From: Teretinema sp942493045
GTDB taxonomy: Bacteria; Spirochaetota; Spirochaetia; Treponematales; Treponemataceae
NCBI GenBank assembly: GCA_942493045.1
Contig: OW818665.1
Span: 2,108,001 to 2,172,000 of the forward strand
Direction: 5' to 3'
DNA: 64,000 nt
Position numbers and translations under genes: made by a program. Of the stretch, positions 25,412 through 34,559 are shown piece by piece; position 1 is the first letter of the stretch, and each line of letters opens with the position of its first letter. The notes beneath the pieces were generated by a model. That model did not search any database. It had not been told where the DNA came from and saw only the letters and a program-made list of their open reading frames with translations.

Positions 25412-26794
25412 TTACCGCAATACGATCCCTTTCCAGTATCGCTTCTGACTGTCCCTGCCTTTCCCGTATCCCAGGCTTTGAAGGTAAATCGAGAACATCC
25501 GCTGACTATACGGCTCTTCACCAACCTTAAGACACCAATCGACAAATGAAGCATACAGCTCACCAGATGGAACTTTCGCATTCTGATGTCCTTCGGTTTC
25601 GCAGCATTCCCCAAGAAACCCATTCACGATGTCCATATCTTCCCGGTACTCGGTTATCGCCGCTTTCATTTCTTCGGGCTCACCGAGCCCCTCCTTCTGC
25701 CAGAGAAGGCAACCCTCAATCATCCAATTAAGGATACCGGAATACTCACCTCGGAGCTTGTCCACAAGATCGACATCGCGCTCCTCGTATGTAATCCGCA
25801 CCGGAAACGGGATAATCTTGATTCTCCGCCAAATCCCGTAATCATTGCCCCTGATCGCCGGACTCTGATTTGTCGCCATGAATACCTTGAAGGTCGGAAG
25901 AAACTCGAAAAATTCCCCGTAAAGAAACCGCGCCGTCATCAGATCTTGCCCGGTAATCTGCTTGATGAGCGTTTCGCTCAAATGCTGCCCCTCGTCAATC
26001 TCGTGGGTCATGACAAAACGAGTCCCGCAAAGACGCGCAATATCGTTCGAGATACCTTCGCCCCGTTTTTTCATGAACGACTCCGGCTGCGTTGCCTTCG
26101 CGTAATTCCCGAGAATCTCCATGACCGTGTTAAGGAACGTGCTCTTCCCGTTCGCACCCGTACCAAACAAAATAAACATCGACTGCTCGCTCATGTCCCC
26201 GGAAAGCGCCCATCCAATGGCTCTTTGAAGAAAGCCAATCATCCGCCGGTTTCCCGCCATGATCCGCTCGAGGAACCGGTCCCACTCAGGATACGTCGCG
26301 TTGCGCTCGAAGCGGACATTCGCGCATTTCGTGACAAGCGCATCGTGCATCGGTTCATGAAGCTCACCTGTTCGTAAATCAATCGTCCCGTTGAGCACAT
26401 TGAAAAGAAAGGGATCCCGGTCAAGCTGGATCGGTTCGATCTTGATGCTTTTCTCCAGCTGCGCGCTCGTCAGTATGGCCTCGCGACGTCTCAAGGACTC
26501 ACATTTGACAATCTGGTTTTGCGTCTCCAGCGCCTTCCGGTAATCACCTGCATCAGCGATCTTGAAATACATCCCCCGGATAAACTCGGTTAACAGTTCG
26601 TGAATGTCATTACTCTCGTCCTTTTTCCAGACCGTCCCGTTCCAGACAAACCACTTCTTCCATACCGGGCAATACCGCACGCGCTCCGCATAACGCTCGA
26701 CGAACGCCTTGCCAAGCGCAAGATCGGTAAACCGGTCTTTACCTGCAAACGTTTCCTTCGCCCCCGATATTCCTTGCGTCATTTTTTTATTCAT
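25412..26794 (-). CDS. Phage/plasmid primase-helicase, P4/D5 family
   Basis: About 460 residues from ATG 26794, chosen for its perfect GGAGGAGG ribosome site (an upstream frame to 26854 lacks one). It has a D5_N-type N-terminal domain and a superfamily 3 helicase core with Walker A FGTGANGKSTF near residues 208-218, Walker B and sensor segments FVMTHEIDEG and FMATNQSP. The P4 primase TOPRIM part is absent, so it is the helicase half. It probably drives autonomous replication of the excised island. No phage structural genes are nearby. Confidence 0.85.
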   Translation of the reverse strand: MNKKMTQGISGAKETFAGKDRFTDLALGKAFVERYAERVRYCPVWKKWFVWNGTVWKKDESNDIHELLTEFIRGMYFKIADAGDYRKALETQNQIVKCESLRRREAILTSAQLEKSIKIEPIQLDRDPFLFNVLNGTIDLRTGELHEPMHDALVTKCANVRFERNATYPEWDRFLERIMAGNRRMIGFLQRAIGWALSGDMSEQSMFILFGTGANGKSTFLNTVMEILGNYAKATQPESFMKKRGEGISNDIARLCGTRFVMTHEIDEGQHLSETLIKQITGQDLMTARFLYGEFFEFLPTFKVFMATNQSPAIRGNDYGIWRRIKIIPFPVRITYEERDVDLVDKLRGEYSGILNWMIEGCLLWQKEGLGEPEEMKAAITEYREDMDIVNGFLGECCETEGHQNAKVPSGELYASFVDWCLKVGEEPYSQRMFSIYLQSLGYGKGRDSQKRYWKGIVLR

Positions 26795-26841
26795 GCCTCC
26801 TCCCTTTGGATGTATACATCCGCTATGATGAAGATAACGGT

Positions 26842-26855
26842 CATGACGCGTCATG
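26842..26855. promoter_or_regulatory. 14-bp perfect palindrome upstream of the primase gene
   Basis: CATGACGCGTCATG lies 48 bases before the primase ATG, suitable for a repressor. Confidence 0.45.
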
Positions 26856-26933
26856 TGTGTTACGATTTTTTAGAGAAAAATATGAGGTGAGTCGAATAAA
26901 TTTGACAGAAAACAACATAAAACCATGCTATGA

Positions 26934-26962
26934 TTGACGACCATATTAAACCGGGCTATATT
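26934..26962 (+). promoter_or_regulatory. Promoter of the SEC-C gene
   Basis: TTGACG (26934-26939), 17-base spacer, TATATT (26957-26962), about 110 bases before the ATG at 27074. Confidence 0.5.
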
Positions 26963-27073
26963 CAGGTGAAATATTGAATTTCATTCAAGTTTTTATTCCG
27001 CCGGTCATGAATCAGCGCCAGGGTGACCGATGCAGTATTGACTGAAATCAGATAAAAAGGAAAATCAGATCCT

Positions 27074-28108
27074 ATGAAAATCGGACGAAATGATCCGTGC
27101 CCTTGCGGCTCCGGACAAAAATATAAGAACTGCTGCCTGGGCAAAACCAGTTTTCCTGACGGTCCGACAGAAATGGAAATGCGTGGGACGCCGAACCTCG
27201 CGACCGATGCCCTCAACGATATGCGCCGTATTATTGGCGACAAAGAATTCAAATCAACGAAAGAACTCGAAGGCTTTCTCGAATCCTATATGGCAATCAA
27301 AAACAGTCAGCCAGTCGCGGATTTCGAAGGTCTTTCTCCTGAAGACATGTATCTCATGTCTTCAGATAAAGCGCGATTCTGCGACAGCCTCATAACAATT
27401 AACGGTCCCATACCAACGGAAGAAACGCGTGATATACCGGTTCTTCGGGCCGCGATTGCGCTTCTCCGCGAGCTTGCGCGAAATCCGGTCCGTCTGACTT
27501 CAAGCGGGTACCTTGCGCCCGAGGCAGCCGGCCGATGGTTCGACGAAGCATTTGCGCTTGAGGAATCCCCGCGGGTCAGGTCGATCATGAAACCGAAATC
27601 AGAGTCTGACCACCTTCCGCTCGTCCGCTTCCGTTCGTGCGTTTGCCTCGCGGGTTTAGCCGAAAAAAAGGCCTCGAAACTGTCTATTACCGAGAAAGGC
27701 CTAGCGCTTCTTGAAAGCGAAAACTGGCAAACATTATACCGCGAACTCTTCACGAGCATGATGCTTCTCTATAATGACACAGATAATCCGGTGAACAATC
27801 GAATGATGGACGGGGCCGGCGAAACGACGTTTTTTGCGCTTCGTTTAATTTCTCTCAGCAAGAGTGACACCATACCCGTAGAAGACCTCTGCACGGCGTA
27901 CCTCCGAGCCTTTCCGCAAAACTTTAATGACCTTAGCGAAGACGGGCTTTCGTTCTTCATCTTTGAAGACGCGATTCTCCCCGCGCGCGAACTCGGGATT
28001 TTAAAGCCCAATCCCCTCCCTGCCCGGATGGAGGATTATTCCAACACGGCCCATGAGACAGTAACAAGAACTGAATTTGGAAAGAAATACGTCGAGTGGA
28101 TACGGTAA
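27074..28108 (+). CDS. SEC-C zinc-motif protein of unknown function
   Basis: A 344-residue protein starting with a classic SEC-C metal-binding motif (IGRNDPCPCGSGQKYKNCC, residues 3-21), followed by about 320 residues I do not recognise. In SecA this motif binds zinc and contacts a partner; as an N-terminal tag it occurs in many unrelated proteins of mobile elements. It is the first of two plus-strand genes in the island, opposed to the minus-strand AddAB-like and BREX cluster. Confidence 0.65.
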   Translation: MKIGRNDPCPCGSGQKYKNCCLGKTSFPDGPTEMEMRGTPNLATDALNDMRRIIGDKEFKSTKELEGFLESYMAIKNSQPVADFEGLSPEDMYLMSSDKARFCDSLITINGPIPTEETRDIPVLRAAIALLRELARNPVRLTSSGYLAPEAAGRWFDEAFALEESPRVRSIMKPKSESDHLPLVRFRSCVCLAGLAEKKASKLSITEKGLALLESENWQTLYRELFTSMMLLYNDTDNPVNNRMMDGAGETTFFALRLISLSKSDTIPVEDLCTAYLRAFPQNFNDLSEDGLSFFIFEDAILPARELGILKPNPLPARMEDYSNTAHETVTRTEFGKKYVEWIR

Positions 28109-28141
28109 GAAACAGAGCGCTTACCGCAAAGGAAGGTTCAA

Positions 28142-28702
28142 ATGCGTTTTCCTGATTTTCTATCACTGTTTCGCGGTGCATTCTTTTATCTCAGAAACGG
28201 TTTCTCCCGGAATTGGTACTGGAGTTTTTACTCTACTGCTGCCAAAAAAATGTACAAACCCTTTCTCTATTACAAAAAGCATTTGCACGGATATCCGTAT
28301 CAACAGAGTTTCAAGGATTCCACGTTTCCGGAAATAAATGAGTTTTTCAAAGACTGCACTGAAAGCGATTGGGAAGACCCGAATAACGCCAACACTTCCG
28401 ACGCCGCCCAGAAAGCATGGGCCTGGGTATTGGGTGAAATCGAGCTCGCCTTAAAGTACGAGTATGATGACGAAGAATCGGATTATATTGAAATGATAAA
28501 TCCCGACTACGATAAAAAATATACCGACGCAATCGACAAACAACTCAAGCGCGAATATACATTCGAGTCATGGCGCGTAGCACATGATGACCCACGATAC
28601 GGAAAGTATAAATATGACAGAACAACTTCGGAAACAAACACAAAAAGGGCGATGCGCGGGTTTGAACTGATGGGAAAATACTGGATGAATTTATGGGATT
28701 GA
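28142..28702 (+). CDS. Unknown protein, phage-like
   Basis: A 186-residue acidic and aromatic-rich protein. No motif is recognised, but the pattern (many Tyr, Trp and Asp; a predicted helical middle AQKAWAWVLGEIELALKYEY) is like uncharacterised proteins of large phages. Ribosome site AAGGAAGG before the ATG. It is 33 bases downstream of the SEC-C gene and probably in one operon with it. Confidence 0.5.
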   Translation: MRFPDFLSLFRGAFFYLRNGFSRNWYWSFYSTAAKKMYKPFLYYKKHLHGYPYQQSFKDSTFPEINEFFKDCTESDWEDPNNANTSDAAQKAWAWVLGEIELALKYEYDDEESDYIEMINPDYDKKYTDAIDKQLKREYTFESWRVAHDDPRYGKYKYDRTTSETNTKRAMRGFELMGKYWMNLWD

Positions 28703-28756
28703 GAGAATAATTCGTTATCTATTCACTCATATGACTTCTTGTATCAATACTTTCTT

Positions 28757-31700
28757 TCAAACCCCGCCAACTTCCGCGAGCAGTCCAACCATCGGTACAT
28801 TCAGCCATACCCCGAGAACCGGCTTCCCACTCTTCAATTCAAATGCTTTCCGGTAGAGTGAGAGTTGCGTTGCGTAACGGGCTGCAATCGCCTGTAAATC
28901 GTCACTGGCAGATTCGGACAGTTTGTGATCGATAATGTGAAAACCTTCGGCGGTTTCTACGACGAGATCGAGCCGGGCATCAATATACTGCCCGTTTCCC
29001 GCATCGACGAGCACCGGAAGCTCCGTATGCAAACAGCTTTCCGGGAACAATCTTTCAAGAGCGTTCAGACAAAATCCGACCGAGTTTCTCCATTCTGCCG
29101 GAAACTCGCTCATTCCCCCATACTCCGGATTGTTTGCGTAAAACGCAAAAGCGGTATGAAATCTCGTTCCTTCCTCGCGAATCATCTCTTTCGATATAGC
29201 CGGAATAGCGTTACCATAGTGTTCCTTCCGGAGAATACGAATTTCCGGTGATGACGTTCCATTATGCCCATCCGATTCAGACGGAATAATCGCCGCCAGA
29301 GGAAATACTGCGGGCTGCACATCGTGAGAAAACCAGTGAATCGCTGGAGTGATCTCCTGTTCGCCGGTGGACTCTGTTCCTGATAGCATTGTTGCGTTTT
29401 CTTCAGGGCATAATGTCTCAACGATGGGAGCACCCAGAAACATCTCCGTTGCTTCGGGACCGAGACATGCGTACCCTGGATTTTTAACTGCTTTCACGCT
29501 CTGCGTAATCACGAGGAAATCCCGGGCGCGCGTGCAACCGACATAGAGAAGCCGTTTCTCTTCACTGACCGCCTGTTCTTCAATATGTGCGCATACGCTA
29601 TTGCCCGAAGTGTCGAGCCCGGGAATATCTTCCTGTGCGCCCCATGGCCATGGCCAGAATCGTAACAGCGTACCGGCAAGAGGCTTGTGTATATCAAATT
29701 CACCGGTACCAACTGCTTTTACCGAACCCCAGATCCGGCTTTTAATTTCCTTGGCTGACTGGTGAAGGATAACGACGGGCCATTCGAGTCCTTTTGCCCC
29801 ATGCCAGGTTGAAATCGTTATGCCATCGATAACAGAAGGAGGAAGCTCATCGACTCGAGCTTTTCCTTGATCTTCGAGCCAAAGAAGAAGACCTGCGAGA
29901 CTCACAGCTTTCCCGCGCGATTCTTCCTCGTATCTGGCAACAAGGGACCGTAGCGCTTCAAGATTCTGAAGCCGTTCCCTCGCCCGGTCTACCGAATTAG
30001 TCCACCCGATCAAAAAATCTTCCAGATGGCAATGCACGATCACCGTATCAAGTAAAGAAGAAGGCGAAAGCTCCCTCGCCAACGGTCTCATTTTCTCAAG
30101 CTCAACAAGGACAGGATTTGCGCCCGATCCCGTGCATTTCCACAGGGCGTTCGCTTCATAGTCTTTCGATTCTGCCAGTTTGATGCGGTCTGCCAACCAT
30201 ACCTCCGGAGAAATCCCGGACGAAAGGCCGAGAATCTCTGCACTCGCAAGAGTGTCTTCCCGGTCGTTGAGCCGACGGAGGCATGCTACGGCCAGACAGG
30301 CCTCAGGCGTCGAAAGAAGCCCGGTACCCGAAGAGCGGAGAGGAATTCCCGCCTTCCGGCATGCGCTTCTGAGACTGTCGCAGGTCACGTTAAAAAAAGA
30401 GAGAACTGCAATATCGTTCCATGCGACCGGTCGCTCTTTCTTTGAATCCTGATCCACTACCTTCATTCCTGAATCGATCAATTTTTGCATCCCGACGACG
30501 ATCGCAGACAGCTGCTCATCAACGTTACTCTCAAGATTCCAGCGCGCAAAATAAGGGCTGTCGATTTCTTCGCGTTTTGCCTTGAGTGTTATCTCATCGG
30601 GAGTCAGCTCTCCAGAAAATGCTTTCGAGAAAATATCATTGCAGAGTTTGACAAGTGCCGGACGGGACCGCCACGAAAACTCAAGGGGAATACTGGGAGC
30701 CGAATCCTGTCCGAGCCCGGATAGTATCCTTTTCATGAGCGACGAATCGCTTCCCCGGAAACCGTAGATAGCCTGCTTGACGTCTCCTATCCAATAGGTT
30801 TTCTTCGCAATTCCGGCAAGCGAGAGAAAGAGCGCGAGCTGCATCGGGCTCGTGTCCTGGAATTCATCCACAAAAACAATCTCAACCCGTTCGGCAAGCC
30901 GGGAACGGATATCTTCACGTTCGAGAAGCTCATAAAGCTTGACTTCCTGGTCGGTGAAATCTATTTTTCCGGTCCGGTCTTTCTCCTCCGCATAGAGTAT
31001 CATGGTATTTGCAGCCGTTGTGAAAAGAAGCGTGATATACCGCCTTACCTCACGATGGAACCGGGGATGGGTACGCCAGGCGGCAACTTCCATGGCGATC
31101 CCATCCGCTGCCATGGTACTTTTCTTGTGTGTTTTGCCTGGGCGCGTTTTTTCAAGCTTAACCCACATATTCCAGGAATCTTTTCCGGACCTAAGTGCGG
31201 CAAGGAATTCCCTGCAGAGTTCAATATAGGTATCCGTTGTACCGATGTTTTTTTCGCGTTGTTCGGTATCCATCACCGAAAGCGCATCTTCAATAATGCT
31301 CGTTACTCGCTCGTCGCAGTCGACAAGTTCCGCTCCGATGCCTGCAAGCATATCGTCGGCATTATGTTCCGCCATTATGGAGAACTCACTCGGATTTATA
31401 TTATACGAACGGGACAGCTTGATAATTTCTTCGAGCTGTGCTTTCCACTTTGACTCGCCGTTTTTCCGTTTCGGCTTGCCTGCAGATTTTCGCGATGAAA
31501 ACAGCGCATCGATTCCGAATTTGCGCTCAAGTTGATTAAATTCATCAATAACGGAAGGGTCAATATCACGGCCGATCACACGAGAGAGAATAGCCGACGC
31601 TTCAATCGCTTCACACACCTTGAGATCCGGGCTCAATCCTGCCTCGAACGCAAAATCAGAAACAAGTCGCCCACAGACCGAATTGACGGTTCCGATATGT

Positions 31701-31912
31701 ACGGCTCCTGCCTTTCCCGCAGTTTCAAAATCATTCTTGTCCAGGAACCACTTCCGTACACGGCTCCGTATTTCTTCCGCTGCTTTTACGGTAAAAGTAG
31801 TCGCAAGTATCCGTTCGGGCGAAACGCCCGAAGCGATTTCCGCCGAAACAAGTTCCATCAACTTATGTGTTTTGCCCGATCCTGCGCCCGCGCTGATAAA
31901 CTGAATATTCAT
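28757..31912 (-). CDS. AddA/RecB-like UvrD helicase with C-terminal nuclease
   Basis: A 1051-residue superfamily 1 helicase-nuclease. Helicase motifs: Walker A SAGAGSGKTHKL (7-18), FVDEFQDT near 345, the Gln-rich QAIYGFRGSD block near 380, STWHGAKGLEW near 725, and YVGCTRARD near 800. The C-terminal RecB-type PD-(D/E)XK nuclease shows GTRFHTAF near 914, DARLDLVVE near 976, IIDHK near 990 and QLSLYRK near 1013, all expected catalytic or metal residues. It overlaps its partner by ATGA (4 bases). Together they resemble AddAB, but the gene sits in a defence island, not a recombination locus, so phage-DNA degradation is a reasonable inference. Confidence 0.85.
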   Translation of the reverse strand: MNIQFISAGAGSGKTHKLMELVSAEIASGVSPERILATTFTVKAAEEIRSRVRKWFLDKNDFETAGKAGAVHIGTVNSVCGRLVSDFAFEAGLSPDLKVCEAIEASAILSRVIGRDIDPSVIDEFNQLERKFGIDALFSSRKSAGKPKRKNGESKWKAQLEEIIKLSRSYNINPSEFSIMAEHNADDMLAGIGAELVDCDERVTSIIEDALSVMDTEQREKNIGTTDTYIELCREFLAALRSGKDSWNMWVKLEKTRPGKTHKKSTMAADGIAMEVAAWRTHPRFHREVRRYITLLFTTAANTMILYAEEKDRTGKIDFTDQEVKLYELLEREDIRSRLAERVEIVFVDEFQDTSPMQLALFLSLAGIAKKTYWIGDVKQAIYGFRGSDSSLMKRILSGLGQDSAPSIPLEFSWRSRPALVKLCNDIFSKAFSGELTPDEITLKAKREEIDSPYFARWNLESNVDEQLSAIVVGMQKLIDSGMKVVDQDSKKERPVAWNDIAVLSFFNVTCDSLRSACRKAGIPLRSSGTGLLSTPEACLAVACLRRLNDREDTLASAEILGLSSGISPEVWLADRIKLAESKDYEANALWKCTGSGANPVLVELEKMRPLARELSPSSLLDTVIVHCHLEDFLIGWTNSVDRARERLQNLEALRSLVARYEEESRGKAVSLAGLLLWLEDQGKARVDELPPSVIDGITISTWHGAKGLEWPVVILHQSAKEIKSRIWGSVKAVGTGEFDIHKPLAGTLLRFWPWPWGAQEDIPGLDTSGNSVCAHIEEQAVSEEKRLLYVGCTRARDFLVITQSVKAVKNPGYACLGPEATEMFLGAPIVETLCPEENATMLSGTESTGEQEITPAIHWFSHDVQPAVFPLAAIIPSESDGHNGTSSPEIRILRKEHYGNAIPAISKEMIREEGTRFHTAFAFYANNPEYGGMSEFPAEWRNSVGFCLNALERLFPESCLHTELPVLVDAGNGQYIDARLDLVVETAEGFHIIDHKLSESASDDLQAIAARYATQLSLYRKAFELKSGKPVLGVWLNVPMVGLLAEVGGV

Positions 31913-34500
31913 GCCATATCACTCCATCCATAGAGGCTTATGTAATCGTCGAATCCGTCGTTTGTTTCACCGAGGGGAAGTCCTCCCTCGGGCGACTCTT
32001 CTCCAGTCTCGGTTCCCGCGTCGACGAGCGCATCCGTCATGTTGCAGACAACCTCGATACGCCCTTCAGCTAGCTGCGCTTTCCGCCAGTCAACGCTTTC
32101 GGCAATCATGCCGAAGCGGTCTTCATGGGAACTACCTGACGAAACCATAACAGAGCCAGTATAAAACGCGTCGTTTCGCGCAATGAGCTTTTCTTTCGGA
32201 AAAAGCCAATATGCTGTTTCCGGAAGCTCACCATGGGTTTGTCGCCATAATTCTGCGTAAATGGTCAGCTGGATATCCGTGTCTGATTTCATCTTATCCC
32301 TGAAAATTTTCAGCCATGGCGAATACTTCATGTCTATAATTCCGGTCCGGCCTTCGCTATTCTCGAAAATAAGATCGACATATCCTTTAAACGAGGCATC
32401 AAAGCCTTCGCCTGTTACCCGCTCCTCGAACCGAATATGCCGGGCGCCGATTATCCTCAAGAAATTGCACAGGCTCAAGATGGAAGACCTCAGCCGGTTC
32501 TCGAACGCGATCCGCTCATGTACCGCATCGGCGGACAGAAAGGGAAAGCCGAGCTGTTCGAGGACAACAGGGAAGGCACCATCAAACCATCGGTGGTACT
32601 CATCGGTTCCTTTCGAAAGGGTATCATCCTTAAACGTAGCGAAAAAATCCTCGATCATTTTGTGCGCGCAGGTTCCGGTAAACCGTGACGTGTCCGGAAG
32701 TGAAAGAGCCGACCCTTTCCGTATCCCTGCCTTGTATTTGAGCAGCCACTTTGCCGGACGCCCCAGAAAATCATCGAGAGCCGTAAAAGAACAGTTCCAG
32801 CCGCTCTCGGGAACGAGATTCATCTTAATGTTCCACCACCGGGTAAGCATGGGAAGCGGCAGAGCTTTTATCAGTACGGTATCCCGTGCATTCCCCGTCA
32901 GTATGTTCTCCTCACCGGAAACAATCATTTCAAAGGTACTTCCCCCATTACCGGACAGGACAAGTTCCGCGAGCGACGGCGCGCCATGACCCGAAGAAAG
33001 GGCAAGAATGATCCGCTTATTTACCAAAGAGATAAGCCGCCGCAACACCTTAAGAGGCCGAGAGCTCATGGCCGCCAGATCGGGAAATGTACACCCGCTT
33101 CGAGAAAGGAATTTTTTTTCGTCGTTTGACCATGGCCAAATACTGACAGGGATGGAAGTTTGCGGCATATACCAGACGAGTGTATCGCAGGGTTCCGTCA
33201 TCGCGCCGGGCATTCTCCAAACCGGGCCTGATCCTGCTTCCCTGCGGTTGCCGCTATCCGCTCCGCCGGTAGACTGAACTATCGAGAGAATATCCTCGAT
33301 GATTGACCAATTGACGGTTTCAAATAACGGCCCAAGCAGTCCAATCGAACGGGTAAACGAGGAGATACGCTGCAAGGAATTGTCGGTGTCGAGTCCGTCG
33401 TCTATCGAACGGAGGTATTTGGCGACACGGTTTGCGATTTCGTTTATCACCGAACGGGGGAACGCTTTATCGGAATATCTTGTTTCAGGAAGCCAGCCGG
33501 TAAGGAAATCATCGAAAGATTCACCGGTGCGTCCTTTATCGATCCACGAAGAACGCGCAGCCCCGATTGCCTCCTGCCATTTCTCACCGTTGATTCCGCC
33601 CGATTCGGCAATAGAGCGAGCGAGAGCGTGCCGCATATTTCCGAGCGGACAAACCGGCAACGAAAGAAAACCGAGCCAATCTTTCATATCGGGCGGATCG
33701 CGATATAAGGCAAGGGCGAGCGGAAGGATCTGCGAAGCGGGGCCGGCAGTTACGCTTCCACGTGTACCGGTTTGTGGACGTCCTGTATCGAAGAGGACTT
33801 CGTCGCGAAGAGAGGAATCATCCTCGAAAAGTCTGCATGTTTTCCCGCTCAGTTCCCCGAAAAACAAAGGATCTCCGAGAGCCCGCGCGGAAGCTACTGA
33901 AGAATCGAACGCTACAACGGAAACTTGCGGAGAAGTATCCTTTATATGCCAACTCCGCCAGTTGCAGGGTAGAGTGTCAAAAACGCGCAGCCAGGAAACA
34001 GGCCAGTCTTCTTTGTCGTCGACGATCTCGACACAAGAAATCGGCACATGGACACCGTCAAGGAGAGCGCGTGCAACGCCAAGAAGCCGTTGTCCGGTTC
34101 CCGGAACAACAACCGAGCGCGACTCCCTCTCGATCAGCATCAATTCCCTGATACGCCGGACATCGCCATCTGTTCCCGCAGGGGCTGTCTCGCTTCCGTC
34201 CCAACCGTAAAGATACCATGCATCAATCCACTCTAGCATACGTTTTGCAGAGGCAAGCGGCGCGTTGAGCCAGGATTCGTGGTATGACGGAAAAACACTC
34301 TCGTTCTCGGCAAGGATGCCCATAAAGGCCGCGATCCGCTCGATTTGGGATTGCTGTAAGGATACTATTCCGCAATGCGTCTCAAGAAAGCCCAGAAACC
34401 CAGTCGGTCCCATCCGGCTTGTGAAAAGCGAATCGCCGAGATCCTTCGGAGAGCCATCAATATCAAGTCCAAAAATTATTTTTCGGTCAGTTTTTTTCAT
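31909..34500 (-). CDS. AddB-like PD-(D/E)XK nuclease partner
   Basis: An 863-residue protein whose N-terminal two thirds look like a degenerate, ATPase-poor helicase-like scaffold without a clear Walker A. The C-terminal nuclease is complete: GTCAHKMIEDFF near 607, GYVDLIFE near 705, IIDMKYS near 718, and QLTIYAELW near 742. This matches the AddB/RexB role in a two-nuclease complex. Ribosome site GGGAGGATC directly precedes the ATG. The 25-bp regulatory element at 34531-34555 lies just upstream, inside the gap after brxHI, so this pair probably has its own promoter. Confidence 0.75.
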   Translation of the reverse strand: MKKTDRKIIFGLDIDGSPKDLGDSLFTSRMGPTGFLGFLETHCGIVSLQQSQIERIAAFMGILAENESVFPSYHESWLNAPLASAKRMLEWIDAWYLYGWDGSETAPAGTDGDVRRIRELMLIERESRSVVVPGTGQRLLGVARALLDGVHVPISCVEIVDDKEDWPVSWLRVFDTLPCNWRSWHIKDTSPQVSVVAFDSSVASARALGDPLFFGELSGKTCRLFEDDSSLRDEVLFDTGRPQTGTRGSVTAGPASQILPLALALYRDPPDMKDWLGFLSLPVCPLGNMRHALARSIAESGGINGEKWQEAIGAARSSWIDKGRTGESFDDFLTGWLPETRYSDKAFPRSVINEIANRVAKYLRSIDDGLDTDNSLQRISSFTRSIGLLGPLFETVNWSIIEDILSIVQSTGGADSGNRREAGSGPVWRMPGAMTEPCDTLVWYMPQTSIPVSIWPWSNDEKKFLSRSGCTFPDLAAMSSRPLKVLRRLISLVNKRIILALSSGHGAPSLAELVLSGNGGSTFEMIVSGEENILTGNARDTVLIKALPLPMLTRWWNIKMNLVPESGWNCSFTALDDFLGRPAKWLLKYKAGIRKGSALSLPDTSRFTGTCAHKMIEDFFATFKDDTLSKGTDEYHRWFDGAFPVVLEQLGFPFLSADAVHERIAFENRLRSSILSLCNFLRIIGARHIRFEERVTGEGFDASFKGYVDLIFENSEGRTGIIDMKYSPWLKIFRDKMKSDTDIQLTIYAELWRQTHGELPETAYWLFPKEKLIARNDAFYTGSVMVSSGSSHEDRFGMIAESVDWRKAQLAEGRIEVVCNMTDALVDAGTETGEESPEGGLPLGETNDGFDDYISLYGWSDMA

Positions 34501-34530
34501 GATCCTCCCGACTAATATTTATCTTACACC

Positions 34531-34555
34531 CAAGCTGTAGCACTTCCTGTTACAG
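34531..34555 (-). promoter_or_regulatory. 25-bp shared regulatory element, copy 1
   Basis: Upstream of the AddB-like gene. On the minus strand it contains CTGTAACAGGAAGTGCTACAG, that is CTGTA and TACAG arms around 11 bases. 23 of 25 bases match 57066-57090. GTGTAAC- and GTGCTAC-like heptads continue around it at about 11-base steps. Confidence 0.6.
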
Positions 34556-34559
34556 TTTG

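Noticed and set aside
25586..26377. 263-residue plus-strand ORF over the primase
   Set aside because: Shadow of the primase gene, which has clear helicase motifs on the other strand.
33299..34210. 303-residue plus-strand ORF opposite the AddB-like gene
   Set aside because: Low-complexity Ser/Arg composition and full overlap with a well-supported gene.
28757..34500. Housekeeping AddAB of the host
   Set aside because: Not excluded, but position inside the island and the element shared with another island gene favour a defence role.
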